From Albugo candida (lineage: Eukaryota > Oomycota > Peronosporomycetes > Albuginales): a DNA stretch of 64,000 bases. The stretch covers positions 186,001 through 250,000 of the forward strand of contig JBDOQK010000004.1 of the NCBI GenBank assembly GCA_040437565.1. Direction: 5' to 3'. Each line of letters opens with the position of its first letter. Position 1 is the first letter of the stretch. The notes beneath the pieces were generated by a model. It did not search any database. It saw nothing but the letters and a program-made list of their open reading frames with translations, and was not told the DNA's origin. Both the position numbers and the translations under genes were made by a program. Positions 44,701 to 54,339 of the stretch are shown here, in pieces.

Positions 44701-45228
44701 AATATCAGCATCACGTACAGTATGTGAGACCATCACATATGAATCAACACCATTATCTGTATAATGTCGTAATTGACGCTGATAGACGTAATCTCTAGGC
44801 ATGAACGGCCACGGAAGGTCGCAAGTGACATGCAACAGTTGATCACAGGCACTTTCCCTATTTTGATCGTCTTTTCCTCGAGGTAGTACACGTGTTTGGT
44901 TGACTCCGATCGGTTTCCATTGCTCGAAATATGTGGCGTCGAACAATGTATTAAAGACCAATTCAGCAGGAGATGCAAACGATGCTTGTAAATAATAACG
45001 GGGCAAAGTCTCATTAGGCTGAAGATGACGATACAAACGGATATCTTTATCCGTGTACAGCTTCGTCTCCAATAGTGACCAGATTGCATGCGTGTGGAAA
45101 TCAGTCAATTCTAGAAAACAAGGCTTTCGTGAGCTAGGTATCCACACACATTTCTGATCCATTATCGTACCTGTTAGTTCGGATTCATACTTTTCAGTGC
45201 TCTCTTTTTCGTTCTGCTCGATACTCAT
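41719..45228 (-). CDS. START-PDZ-START membrane protein 2 (1169 aa)
   Basis: One uninterrupted exon encodes 1169 aa, colinear with the plus-strand gene at 36.8 kb. START 1 covers about residues 70-255 (LPWPFMPRDYVYQRQLRHYT; CDLYVEFQDDTDCSIPDYVL). A PDZ-like domain covers about 335-420 (LKPGCYLVSINGTLASELTF). A Ser-rich linker covers about 555-640. START 2 covers about 710-940 (WQFAQTYLGVSTFWKPGDDG, IREIDLYRYWAPFC, RDAVLHAYGVNACYEHRC). Hydrophobic C-terminal segments follow from about 1030 on. It lacks the intron of its paralogue, and its N-terminus is about 25 residues longer. The role is inferred as a membrane-bound lipid-binding scaffold; no catalytic motif is seen. The start is the first ATG after in-frame stops. 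Confidence 0.85.
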   Translation of the reverse strand: MSIEQNEKESTEKYESELTGTIMDQKCVWIPSSRKPCFLELTDFHTHAIWSLLETKLYTDKDIRLYRHLQPNETLPRYYLQASFASPAELVFNTLFDATYFEQWKPIGVNQTRVLPRGKDDQNRESACDQLLHVTCDLPWPFMPRDYVYQRQLRHYTDNGVDSYVMVSHTVRDADIPEAKDIKRVENYKARLLLRAAGQSRCDLYVEFQDDTDCSIPDYVLSVVISITLPTFFKELKAACSNYKSYLSSLDNEAVNRIPSAVLNSSKTIATKRIEHGEGSLLIVKANKEHKDQTTRKKQQKKWNRGHSLDIHSSRPARLDHERQCTMDCLADKIEIISTDQFTVLFYEAVIGLHLTMQKGDNQISVTKCEEDTEASIYPFYLKPGCYLVSINGTLASELTFDDVLQRIRDCPRPMKLGFKNPVPSDTRPHVTPRLIKHSKTKLKCILTAKDTEEFITSLKPFQLETNTGAVVQRDVFLHARSRVFKSSGKYVMVTKGFVLHKVNGCSFLRENFVDICNHLLKEVTTPRKLSFYATDAVECLHEHLKQSFFSTFSSSFTRSIPGYKRSTSTQSAAGPSSFSSSSLIQSASGHDVHIPLPSTLDGHGSSGQFYREENQQRISDELNATECLLDYSGIVITAKNFEWAWKHVQLLRIEERLFSITLLLDRMESYISSLPEDKMDSIEAVKCAMKGEKDALKQIRERTQCASRALHDFNNDEGADWQFAQTYLGVSTFWKPGDDGTIWLKMDGIIEGADIFNTLAVIREIDLYRYWAPFCSNSEILTDIGRCELLAYFCLSLPLTPRDAVLHAYGVNACYEHRCVLLLGETPDSSMISVPKMKGWNSDRIHIHGFRALIEPIEKLKTRACIVINMDPKCALPKNVINYWIKKGAGLMHYMIIKESIKIEKARREKTANEHLKRIECDPVGFYAWLQPRVHEWFELEKANRLPTPFSEKSTMIMSASQEQVKDQKLIVTHQTDPRIQSFSRAQQESSQPPGSQQLSDSEIRSSDCSSIPRVSTSTCETKYYWVAYVWDSRVWALFLLCILFSIRPGHSFWYACMVKFWFTYSCAHVRLPNFSLRTDRIIEKNLNKREPCQIDQRTFTYIAIAYDIMSSLAIWLWTSRFGSSTGMLGAQESALLQENEENFWFLTSSFFFPSLVILMHIIHIIRV

Positions 45229-45386
45229 TGCTATTCGCGCCGAGTTACGTAATCCAAAGTAAGTCGTACGACTTGCTGGGTTTGAAAGTCGTTACTTTGA
45301 GGTAAAAACAAAAGTGACGAGTTTCTTATTCGAAGTGATTTGACGGATTTTCATGGCTGAAATTTTCTTCGACCAATTTTCGAAAT

Positions 45387-45759
45387 ATGGTAAGTCATTC
45401 ACTTTTTCTGCCAGGCGGTATATCGCTATTCTATGAATGCGCGAATTTTATTATCACCATTAGAAGTTTCCACATTTTGGGATCAACGTCGAAAGAATGA
45501 ATCCGATTCCGGTAGATATCGTTAAGCAGTAAGAAGACATGTCACTTCCACCAACTGATTACGTGATACCGTCAAAAGGGAACATCTCATCGATGAAAAC
45601 AATCGGTTTACATCGCTTGGCCACGATGCAGTTGCGTCACTGATTTTAACGTTACAGACTCAAAAAACTTCTCCACACACAGTCATTTGCGACTGTAACG
45701 GGAACCATAAAGTGCGTGCCCCAAATCAAAATTTTAGATCAATGACATACGATTTGTAA
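45387..45759 (+). CDS. small protein (82 aa), intron directly after the start codon
   Basis: Proposed exons are 45387-45389 (the ATG alone), 45464-45528 and 45579-45759. The introns are 74 and 50 bp: ATG|GTAAGT...CATTAG|AAG and AAGCA|GTAAGA...CAAAAG|GGAAC. The join yields MKFPHFGINVERMNPIPVDI..., then KQEHLIDENNRFTSLGHDAV and ICDCNGNHKVRAPNQ, ending MTYDL. The composition is convincingly coding and both joins keep frame. I do not recognise the family. The upstream frame has stops and no other ATG, so either the initiator is split off from codon 2 or another exon lies further upstream. It sits in the divergent interval between START-PDZ 2 and UBE2J, 91 bp before the latter's start. Confidence 0.55.
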
Positions 45760-45850
45760 TGGATCCCTCGCTTCCTTGCAAAGGCTTTGCTGAGCGCTTC
45801 GTAGAAGGGCTCTATAAATTAATACATAACTGAAAAGGAGCACGAAGAAA

Positions 45851-46964
45851 ATGGCGGCTAGCGTCCGAAATACTGCCATCAAACGCATACAAGGCGTAAT
45901 GTTTACTTTGCTTATCTCCGCAACTATCGACTGACTAATTTTCGGTGCGATAGGATGTTCGTGAAATGATGACCAATCCAAGTGACCAATATACAGCTGC
46001 ACCTTTGGAGGTATTTTTTTTTCTGTACATATTCAGGTAGTTTGCTCATGATGTGCTCAGGATAACATGTTCGACTGGCATTTCACGTTACGAGGAACAC
46101 GAGATACTGAGTTTGAAGGAGGTATCTACCATGGTCGCATTCTACTTCCAGCAGACTATCCTTTCAAACCGCCAAATATCATACTACTTACGGTAAAAAG
46201 CTGCTCGATAATAACCTCGTCATGCGCGTCGCTAGCACTCAACATTGATCATTTTATAGCCTAATGGTCGTTTTGAAGTGAGAAAGAAAATCTGTTTGAG
46301 CATATCGGCGCATCATCCCGAAGAATGGCAGCCAGCATGGGGAGGTTGGCAAAAGTCATGACATGCATCAATGTGGGGTTCTAAGCATTTTTTTGCATCA
46401 GTGCGTTTGATTTTAGAGGCGTTGATCAGCTTTATGCCTACACAAGGAGAGGGAGCTATTGGAGCACTCAACTTTACAGTCGAAGAGAGACGTCGATTAG
46501 CAATAAAGGTAAAGGGCGCTTGTATACTCGTCGTGTGACTATTCCATTGATGTCTATGGTTCTAGTCTCGCGAATTTTGCTGTGATGTATGTGGTAACAT
46601 TGCTCAGTTACTTCCCGAGCTTTCTGAAGGATCAATTACGAACGAGAAAAAAGAGTCCGAATATGCTGAACAAATTGCAAAACTACACGTGCACACTGTT
46701 GAAAAAGAAGCAGAAAAACAGACTACCGCTGAAAACGCACGCTCCGAGTCCAGTGTACCTCAAGAAGAAAGTTCCTCTCCCCATGACAATCAGAACAACA
46801 CTACTTTATATGACGCTCAAGTGACGACTCCGCCACAATCTGCCACATCACATCCAAACGGGGATTTTGTCAGTGACGTTTTGGGCTACCTAGCGGTCGC
46901 AATTGCCATCGCGCTTTTCGCACTTATTTATAAGCGACTGTTACAGGTCTATGGTATCCTATAG
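45851..46964 (+). CDS. UBE2J: ER-anchored ubiquitin-conjugating enzyme, UBE2J/Ubc6 type
   Basis: Six exons: 45851-45895, 45954-46010, 46061-46192, 46260-46344, 46402-46508 and 46566-46964; all introns are 50-67 bp and GT-AG. The join gives 274 aa. Signatures of the UBE2J family are NPSDQYTAAPLEDNMFDWHF, RGTRDTEFEGGIYHGRI, KPPNIILLTPNGRFEVRKK and ICLSISAHHPEEWQPAW, with catalytic Cys90 in the ICLSIS motif; MPTQGEGAIGALNF and the CCDVCG segment follow. A Glu/Thr-rich linker leads to a C-terminal hydrophobic helix (about 243-266), the tail anchor that places this E2 on the cytosolic face of the ER. Ubc6/UBE2J enzymes ubiquitinate ER-associated degradation substrates with Doa10/HRD1-type ligases. 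The gene appears intact. Confidence 0.93.
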
Positions 46965-47227
46965 ACAGCGCAATTCGGGTACATCGACCTTACGTCTTTA
47001 CAGGAAAAGACCAAGTCAATCGATAGTGTACTTCATATTGCAAGTCGATTTTTACTGAACTCCCCTAATCTCATGATACATCGCTTGTAATAGCTTTTCT
47101 CTGTCGAGTAATTTGATGAGCATTCATTGTGAGCTGTTACCTGTTTGCTCGTATTGATTCTGCCACATAGAATTTTTTTTTTCATACGTTTAGTTCGTCA
47201 AAGTATTGAAACATTTGAAGGACCATA
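46965..47227. other. short intergenic
   Basis: Between UBE2J and the kinase gene. It contains a run of T (47168-47177) and nothing else recognisable. Confidence 0.3.
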
Positions 47228-50200
47228 ATGCCAATTACAGTCAATGTATTTCGCGATGTGGTTCGTAGCAAAGGAATCGGACTGAGTATTAGTGGAAATA
47301 TTACGAGTATCATCAATCGAACCATTCCAACTACTTCGGGTAGTTTTAGTAAAGAAAAGCGCTCTTCCGCTACTTCATCAGTCACCTCAGTCTCGCAAGA
47401 AAGCTTGGATCTGAATGACGATGATGAGAGGCGTATGCGGCTACTTAGAAAAAACTCACAGCCGAGATATGTCCCTGATCAACCATCACTTGTCGGCTCC
47501 GATGAAGATGATACATATGGGTACAATGAGCCTCCTTCGCCCCCTGCTCCACCACCAGGAGGCCTTTTGGAAGCTGCTTCTATCAATGTTCAGTCTAAAA
47601 TGAGTGAGATGATGCAGATGTCCTGTCAAGTAGCGACTTGTACCGTCGAAGATGCTCCTATTGATTGTCCTGCGTACGTCTCCAAGTCGTCACGACATGT
47701 TGATCGGCTCGTCGTTTACATTGGCGACTCAGACGGCTCACCGGGGGGAATGTGGAGTGCAAAATTATGCACACGATCAGGATCTAAAGGTAAGCTGCAT
47801 CAGCTGTTGATTAAAGTGGTCGTTTTTAACATGCGCTCAAGGTGGTGGAATATATAATGGAAGCTTGGGATCCATGCTGCCCTACATAACTAAAGCCAGA
47901 AATGATAATTATGGTGTTGTCATATATGATGATATCTTCAAGGACTGCATGGACACAAACAAGATTGATGTAAGTTGATTTATTTTCGACCGCACCATAC
48001 GATTACTCAGTCTGAATGCAATACAGATGGATCAGGTAGTCGTTCGATTTATCACAGGATGGCGTCATTTTGTGGCTACATCAAATGCCACTCATATATT
48101 CCTTGCTGTATATCGCGATGGTGGAAAATTACTTGTTGAGGCCCTTCGAAAACATCAGCAAGAAATGGAGCGATTTATTAGTGGAATTGCTTTTATTGAT
48201 TCCACTCACGAAGTTGGATCAAAAGATCCGTATGTCCTGCGTAGGCTGTTGGCACAATGGTCCATCTCTTATATCACAAGTCGAAGTCCATTTTTGACCC
48301 GTCTTCGTGCGGATGAAGAGCGAGTAGGAAGCGTTTGTTTCTCTATCGGGAAGGAGTTTGCTGACGCAGAAGCCCTTAAATCCATTATGGAATCAGTCTA
48401 TGCGAGCTTCAAGGCACGCTGGTCTGGTTTTCGCGTAAAACCCGCATATAGCGGCATGGAGCGGCTGTGCTTCATTTGTCAAAATAGCTTCAACATGCGT
48501 CGGTGGCGGCGACATTGCCGGACATGCCAAAACGCATGCTGCGAGAAATGCTCTTCTGTTGAATCAACGCAACTGGAAGGGCAGGTGAGGCTTTGCTCCG
48601 TATGTCGAGCATTACCATCGCTGATACAGTGGTCTCGCCCACGTGCTGTGCGGACCGGAGAAAAGGAAAGCGTTCTGGGGGACTGCACCAAGCCTGGAAA
48701 ATTGTCCGTAATGGACTTTGAATTGATCACAATAATTGGGAGTGGAGCTTGTGGGAAAGTTATATTGGTGCAGAAGAAGGCTGGTCATGATGCAGGACGC
48801 TTGTTCGCAATGAAAGTACTGAAAAAAAACTGGGTCATGGACAAGGATCTGGTCACTCAGACGATGGCAGAGAGACGTATCCTTCAGGAAGCGAATCATC
48901 CATATATCGTACAGCTTCAATACGCATTTCAGAATCATGACAAGCTATATATGGTAATGGATTATTATAGTGGAGGCTCACTTCGTCACGCACTGCGACG
49001 CCGAGGACGGTTTAGTATTCGTAGAACTCAGATATATCTCGCTCAGATTTTCCTGGCAATTTCGCACTTACATTCACTTGGAATCATGTACCGAGATTTA
49101 AAGTTAGAGAACGTTGTGATTGCTGCTGATGGGAATGTTGCGTGTACTGATTTTGGATTATCGAAGGAAGAAATGGACGATCAAGGCCGTACCAGTTCTT
49201 TCGTAGGAACCTGTGAATACTTGGCTCCAGAACTCATTCTCAAAGAAGGTTATGGGAAAGCAGTTGATTGGTGGGCATTTGGTGTGCTTGCGTATGAAAT
49301 GATACAAGGGGATTCACCATTCCGCCATAATTCACCAGCAGTGCTGTTCGAGAAGATTCTAGGGGAAGAGCCGGTCTTCAGTGATCGATTTCCGTCTGAA
49401 GCAGCAGATTTGATCACCAATTTGCTACAAAAAAATCCGCAGCATCGACTTGGCTGTGGTCCGAAAGGAGTCGAAGAAATCAAAGCTCATGCTTTTTTTG
49501 CTGACATCGATTGGGAAAATCTTTTAGAGCGGCGTATGAAGATCCCACGTCCACCTCATCGACTAGAGGATGTCACAGATGAAAGTAATTTGAATCGCGC
49601 GATCACTAAATTGCGAGAGGAACGCGAGGAAATGATGCCGGATTCCCCTGTTTCACTACCACAATCTCCGAGAGAACGAATGCATTTCGATCGGTTTTCG
49701 TACGCTGGTGAAGAAAGTTGGGATCCAAGTATGGCTTCAATGCGATTTGACGAGAATTTGGGTGACTTCGTGCCAACCACCATTGGTGAAGAGGATGCCA
49801 TCATTGAGGATGAACATGAAGATGCAGACGAACGGCAGAATCGAAAGAGTGATCACGAGGACTACACGGACGATCCTGAATTCAAAGACTCGTATGTAGC
49901 CAAACATGAAGAAATCGTTGATTGTGAAGGTGACTTGAGCGACGAATGCGAAGTTGCAAGCAAAGTCAGCGCTGAGCATGATTCTGCTAATGAAGACCTG
50001 CTTGAGGATGGCGCTGAAGAATTTGAGTCTGACGGTGGATCCGTTGATGATGACAAAGATTGTGAAGAATCAGGCTCCGAGACGAGAACAGAGTCTTACG
50101 CAATCAAAACCGACAAGTTTGCAGATAATACGATGATGGACGGTGCCATGTGTCCAGGAAGCCCACACTCTCCACGGTCTTTTGTGGATAGCTTAGACGT

Positions 50201-50273
50201 TGCGGAAAACTACAACGTCATGGACATCATGGAAGATGATGAGAGTGAATATCAAGGACAATACTATTTTTGA
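47228..50273 (+). CDS. Arb2-like / FYVE / AGC protein kinase fusion (978 aa)
   Basis: Exons are 47228-47789, 47842-47969 and 48027-50273; introns are 52 and 57 bp. Residues 1-155 are Ser/Pro-rich. About 160-375 resemble the Arb2/FAM172 alpha/beta-hydrolase-like domain (GSLGSMLPYITKARNDNYGV; MERFISGIAFIDSTHEVG; SISYITSRSPF); where relatives carry a serine nucleophile elbow this one reads AVYRDGG, so it is probably inactive. About 377-425 is a FYVE-type zinc finger (CFICQNSF, RRHCRTCQNACCEKC, CSVC). About 460-722 is an AGC-class kinase: GSGACGKV loop, Lys493, YRDLKLEN with Asp587, TDFG with Asp605, FVGTCEYLAPE. The tail (790-978) is very acidic. The FYVE finger suggests recruitment to PI3P-bearing endosomes. 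All kinase catalytic residues are present. Confidence 0.85.
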
Positions 50274-50603
50274 GGCCGTTTCATAATGACTCGACGGTGT
50301 TTTGACAGCGTAAAATAATTAACAGATTTAGCTTGTGGTAATCTTGATCAAGCAACTTTTCCATCCGATTTTCCGAATAGGGTGCTTCAGGTTTGTTTAA
50401 TCCACTGGACTTATATGACGAGCTGGATCATGCAAGGTCCACCGACAAGGGTTTCAAGTCAACGGGTAGAAGTCATACGTGACGACCTTGCACAACCTTC
50501 CTAGAAGCGAAGGTTGATCTAATTGAGAAAGGCACTTGTTGATTTGGTGCCTCATCCATGTTCGAGGCTGGAGAAAATTGCCCTGACTATTGACTTGCAA
50601 GAA
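50274..50603. other. convergent intergenic, nothing supported
   Basis: About 330 bp between the 3' ends of the kinase and bHLH genes. No coding frame or repeat was recognised. Confidence 0.4.
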
Positions 50604-51799
50604 TCAAACAGAATGACCGATGTGACTTGGATTGGTGAAAACGATGTTTCTCACCGGCATGTACAGTTTTGATTCTTCTAAACTCGAAGCAGAAGGCTGG
50701 TCACACATGGCATTTCGAGGAACCCACGGAGTGTAGTAACACTGTGCCTGAGGCTGGGCTGAAGTGCTCCTGAATTCAGTATGATGCAAACTTGTCGCCA
50801 GTTTCTGATAGTGTGCTCTTAGATGCTGACGTTCGCGAGAAAGATCTCTGTTCTCTCTTCTGAGCGTTCTGATCTGTAGTATTGCTTCCTTGAGAATACT
50901 GCTCTTGTGCATCCGAGGGCACACGCCAAGTAGTTCGACTAGCTCATCAAACTACACATTTCCAATAAGCAGGTCAATAAAAAGGACAATGACTCCGTTA
51001 TCGTACCCGTATTTTGACTTCTTGTCGCCTTATCTTTTCTCTCGATTTTTTTCGAAAGCCGCGCTCTTCTTCAGTGGTTGAGACCTCTGAAGGAGCAGAG
51101 CTTGATGAGCATATACCATTCATTGCTCTTTGGCTTTGTTTATCTTCTGACAACACCGTGAATGGTTTAGACGGTCTGATTGGTAGGCAATTTTCTGGAG
51201 TACATTCCACCATTACTTCAAAGCTTCTACAAAAAATTATGAATTAAAATGAGTTGCCGCTTCCGAAAATCTGTTCGATTAATGCACCGTTTTGGTGCTT
51301 TGGGCAACAGTGTACATGTCCCTGCTTGTGATCGATGGTATTGCTTTGTAGAAGGCTGATGATGAAAACAATTGTTGGAGTCAGCATTTTGGTCGGTGCA
51401 AATTCCTGCTGCCGATTGATGAATTTTGCTTCCGTGCAATATGAGGCCATCCTTCGAAGCACATGTAGTCTCTTGTACGATGCTGCCGTTAGATGGGAAT
51501 GGATTTTCGCGTTCATAGGATAGCTTTTCTAGTTCTGACTCCAACGCATTCATATCCGGTTCACAATTGAATAGAAGATTGAGCTCATTTCTATCTTTTG
51601 TTTCGTTTGCGATAATTAATGCGTCATCTTCTTCCTTAGTGTACTCGAGTGATAGATGCTTCCAGCTATCTTCTACTTCATTTTGCACGAGATATTCACC
51701 TAATTCTTCAATTGGAAGGCTCAAAAAATCGACATTATCAAGATCATTCATGATCTCCTCGCCAATCATTAAGCCTCCAGAATGATAGATTTCATCCAA
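50604..51799 (-). CDS. bHLH-like transcription factor, three exons (359 aa)
   Basis: Exons in transcript order are 51288-51799, 51007-51226 and 50604-50951, with introns of 61 and 55 bp. Both joins keep frame: PKR|SFEVMVE and KIR|FDELVEL. The N-terminal 170 residues are acidic with an IEELGEYLVQNEVEDSW segment, as in activation regions. Residues about 228-300 form a basic region (RKKSREKIRRQEVKIR), then helix 1 (FDELVELLGV), a loop (CPRMHKSS) and helix 2 (ILKEAILQIRTLRREN), running into a leucine/arginine-rich helix. This is the layout of a basic helix-loop-helix factor, with the Arg/Lys/Glu basic part expected to contact E-box-like DNA. The target genes are unknown. It is convergent with the kinase gene. 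Confidence 0.78.
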
Positions 51800-52023
51800 T
51801 CCGAATATGATCAGACAGCATGTTATCTGCTCTTTTAGCTGCTGAATGCTTCTTTCATTACCGATTTATACTACTGTGTAATACTGGAGAATAAAGCTAA
51901 GCGTTTGTAGCACTGCGGTGTACTTTTCGATCTCCTTTTAAGCGCTCAAAGGATTCCAGCATTGAGTCAATGATTTGATGGGTCTCTTGAGAATTCGTAC
52001 TGAAAGCAATTATCGCTACATCT
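51800..52023. other. short intergenic
   Basis: Sequence between the bHLH gene start and the prolyl oligopeptidase stop, both on the minus strand. It should hold the bHLH promoter. Confidence 0.3.
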
Positions 52024-54339
52024 TTAGCGACGAAATTCAGTACCGAGACACCAGGCAATGAATGTGTACACATCTGTGCTTTCCTCAATCTGCTTGGTTG
52101 TAGGCTTTCCGGCTCCATGACCTGATTTCGTATCGATTCGTATAACAAACGGGTTGTTGCATGAACTTCCAAGCTGATGTTGCAATTCTGCGATGTATTT
52201 AAACGAGTGAAGTGGTACAACACGATCGTCGTGATCGCCAGTCGTCAACAATACAGCTGGATATTGAGTACGCTCGAGCTGATTTGCTTTTGGTACGTTA
52301 TGAAGCGGAGAATACTTTCTGATGTAAGAGAAGTACTCCTTTGTGGACGGATCACCGAATTCACTGATCCAAGCGTGACCAATCGTAAACAAATGGAAGC
52401 GGAGCATGTCCATAACGCCAACAGCTCCAACCACACATCGATACAAATCCGGGCGCTGATTAGCACAAGCCGCAACCAATGTACCTCCATTTGAGCCACC
52501 GTGAATTGCTATTTTCGAAGGATTAGTGTACTTTTGCTCGATCAAGTATTCTGCGGCCGCATGGAAATCATCGAACACATTTTGCTTCTTGAACAGCATT
52601 CCTTGCCGATGCCATTCCTCTCCATACTCGCCTCCTCCCCGAAGATTGGCAATTGCCAGCATACCCTTGAAATGTTGCACGAACAATAGACGAGAGATGC
52701 TAAAGGAAGGCTTCAATGCAATGTTGAAGCCTCCGTAGCCGTATAAATAGGTCGGAATAGACCCATCAGGTTTCAACAACTTGTGCTTGACCAGGAACAT
52801 CGGGATCTGAGTACCGTCTTTGGATGGATAAAAAACTTGAAGAACCTCGTACTGAGAGGCATCAAAATCCTTGAGAGTTGATTCACGGAAACAAACACCC
52901 TCAAGTCGCGGAACCTTAGCAGTTTGAAAGTCTGGCAAATCTAAATGAAAAATCTTTCCGGGGTATAAAACTGAGACGAATTTGTAAAAGACCATAGAAC
53001 TTGCTCTTTTGCTTGAAACTTGAGCAGTACCGATAGCCGGTAAATCAATCTTCGTGTAAAATTGACCCTCCAGATTGTATATATGAAGGACGTTATGAAC
53101 ATCTGATAGTAACTTGAGGATGAGTAGATTTTTGCGAGCTGGATGCACAGACTCCAAGACGATAGATTCAGGTTGTTCAGGAATCACTTCCACCCAGGGT
53201 GGACAATTACTGGTTGCATCGGCGCCGAAATCATGACTGCTCAATATGAGTCCCAGATCAATCTTTACAACTCTTTCCCGAGGAGCATTCATGTTTGTCT
53301 GAAAATAGAAGAAAGACTCATCATTGAAAATGTAGTTGAATGAGTATTCCATCATGTCCACGAGCTTATATACCGGCAAATTTCTTCCGTTCTGGTCAAT
53401 CATCCAATCGTTAAAAACAGTGATTGAAGTTAGATAGACCATATTGGCATTCTTACATCCGTCAAACAGATAAACAATGATATATTTCCCATCTTCCGAC
53501 ACTTCAGCTGAAAGTGTGTAATTAGGTTTGGAGGGATAAGCAAATACCAGAACGTCCTTCTCTTGAGTTGTGTGCAAATGATGATACCAGATCTGATGAT
53601 TTGAATTTGCGTTAGTCTCCGTACCACGTTCTTTCTGCTGCTCTGTTGTTCCAGAGCCTTCAAATTGTGCGGGTGCTGGGAACCGACAATAGAAAAAGCC
53701 TTTGTCATCATGAGTCCAGCTTATACTGCTGAACTTGACCCAATCGAGTTTGTCCGTCAATATATAATCACTATAGTGAGAATTTCCGTCTCCAGCACTT
53801 TGAGATTTGGTGACGTCCAAAACATGTATACTTTGCCAGTCTGATCCACCGTGTGATATTCCGTACGCCATATAGAGTTGTGGATTGTTGCTTTTTTTAC
53901 ATTTCGAAAATGAGACATTGCTCAGCGCAATAGTCCCGTCTTTGGAGAGTTGATTTGGGTCGAAAAGGACCTGTGCGTCCCCATGTAATGTCCTCTGAAT
54001 GTACCACACATCCTGGTTCTGTAATCCATCATTTTTGGCGTAAACGTAGTATTGATGCTCGGCGAGTGTCTCACTTCCAATTTGAAATGGCACCGAAAAC
54101 TTTTCATAATCAAATAGCTCTGTGAGCCTGGCTTTGAATTCACTTTGAAATCGGACATTTTGTTCGAATACTGCAGATGTCAGCTGATTTTGTTCAGCTA
54201 CAAACTTCTTTGTCTCCTCAGTAGAAGGATTCTCCAACCAGCGATAAGGATCGGGTACGACATCACCAAAATGTTCTTCTTGCACGCTATCGTCCCGACG
54301 AACGTCCGGATATCTATTGCGTTGGGCGTTATTCGACAT
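52024..54339 (-). CDS. PREP: prolyl oligopeptidase (S9A)
   Basis: Single exon, 771 aa, slightly longer than the usual 710-730. The N-terminal DVVPDPYRWLENPSTEETKK and the beta-propeller region (about 80-460) match S9A enzymes. The catalytic domain carries Ser616 in HGGSNGGTL, the acid in TGDHDDRVVP (about Asp704/705) and His741 in KSGHGAGK, in the correct order and spacing. AIANLRGGGEYGEEWHRQG is the conserved segment before the nucleophile. The enzyme cleaves short peptides after proline, usually in the cytosol. There is no signal peptide. No frame break is visible over 2.3 kb. The next gene on this strand (bHLH) starts 224 bp downstream. Confidence 0.95.
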   Translation of the reverse strand: MSNNAQRNRYPDVRRDDSVQEEHFGDVVPDPYRWLENPSTEETKKFVAEQNQLTSAVFEQNVRFQSEFKARLTELFDYEKFSVPFQIGSETLAEHQYYVYAKNDGLQNQDVWYIQRTLHGDAQVLFDPNQLSKDGTIALSNVSFSKCKKSNNPQLYMAYGISHGGSDWQSIHVLDVTKSQSAGDGNSHYSDYILTDKLDWVKFSSISWTHDDKGFFYCRFPAPAQFEGSGTTEQQKERGTETNANSNHQIWYHHLHTTQEKDVLVFAYPSKPNYTLSAEVSEDGKYIIVYLFDGCKNANMVYLTSITVFNDWMIDQNGRNLPVYKLVDMMEYSFNYIFNDESFFYFQTNMNAPRERVVKIDLGLILSSHDFGADATSNCPPWVEVIPEQPESIVLESVHPARKNLLILKLLSDVHNVLHIYNLEGQFYTKIDLPAIGTAQVSSKRASSMVFYKFVSVLYPGKIFHLDLPDFQTAKVPRLEGVCFRESTLKDFDASQYEVLQVFYPSKDGTQIPMFLVKHKLLKPDGSIPTYLYGYGGFNIALKPSFSISRLLFVQHFKGMLAIANLRGGGEYGEEWHRQGMLFKKQNVFDDFHAAAEYLIEQKYTNPSKIAIHGGSNGGTLVAACANQRPDLYRCVVGAVGVMDMLRFHLFTIGHAWISEFGDPSTKEYFSYIRKYSPLHNVPKANQLERTQYPAVLLTTGDHDDRVVPLHSFKYIAELQHQLGSSCNNPFVIRIDTKSGHGAGKPTTKQIEESTDVYTFIAWCLGTEFRR

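Noticed and set aside
45739-46002. Minus-strand 87-codon frame with a hydrophobic stretch, possible small membrane protein
   Set aside because: It overlaps the first two exons of UBE2J on the other strand, whose splice sites and family match are clear; the frame is a shadow.
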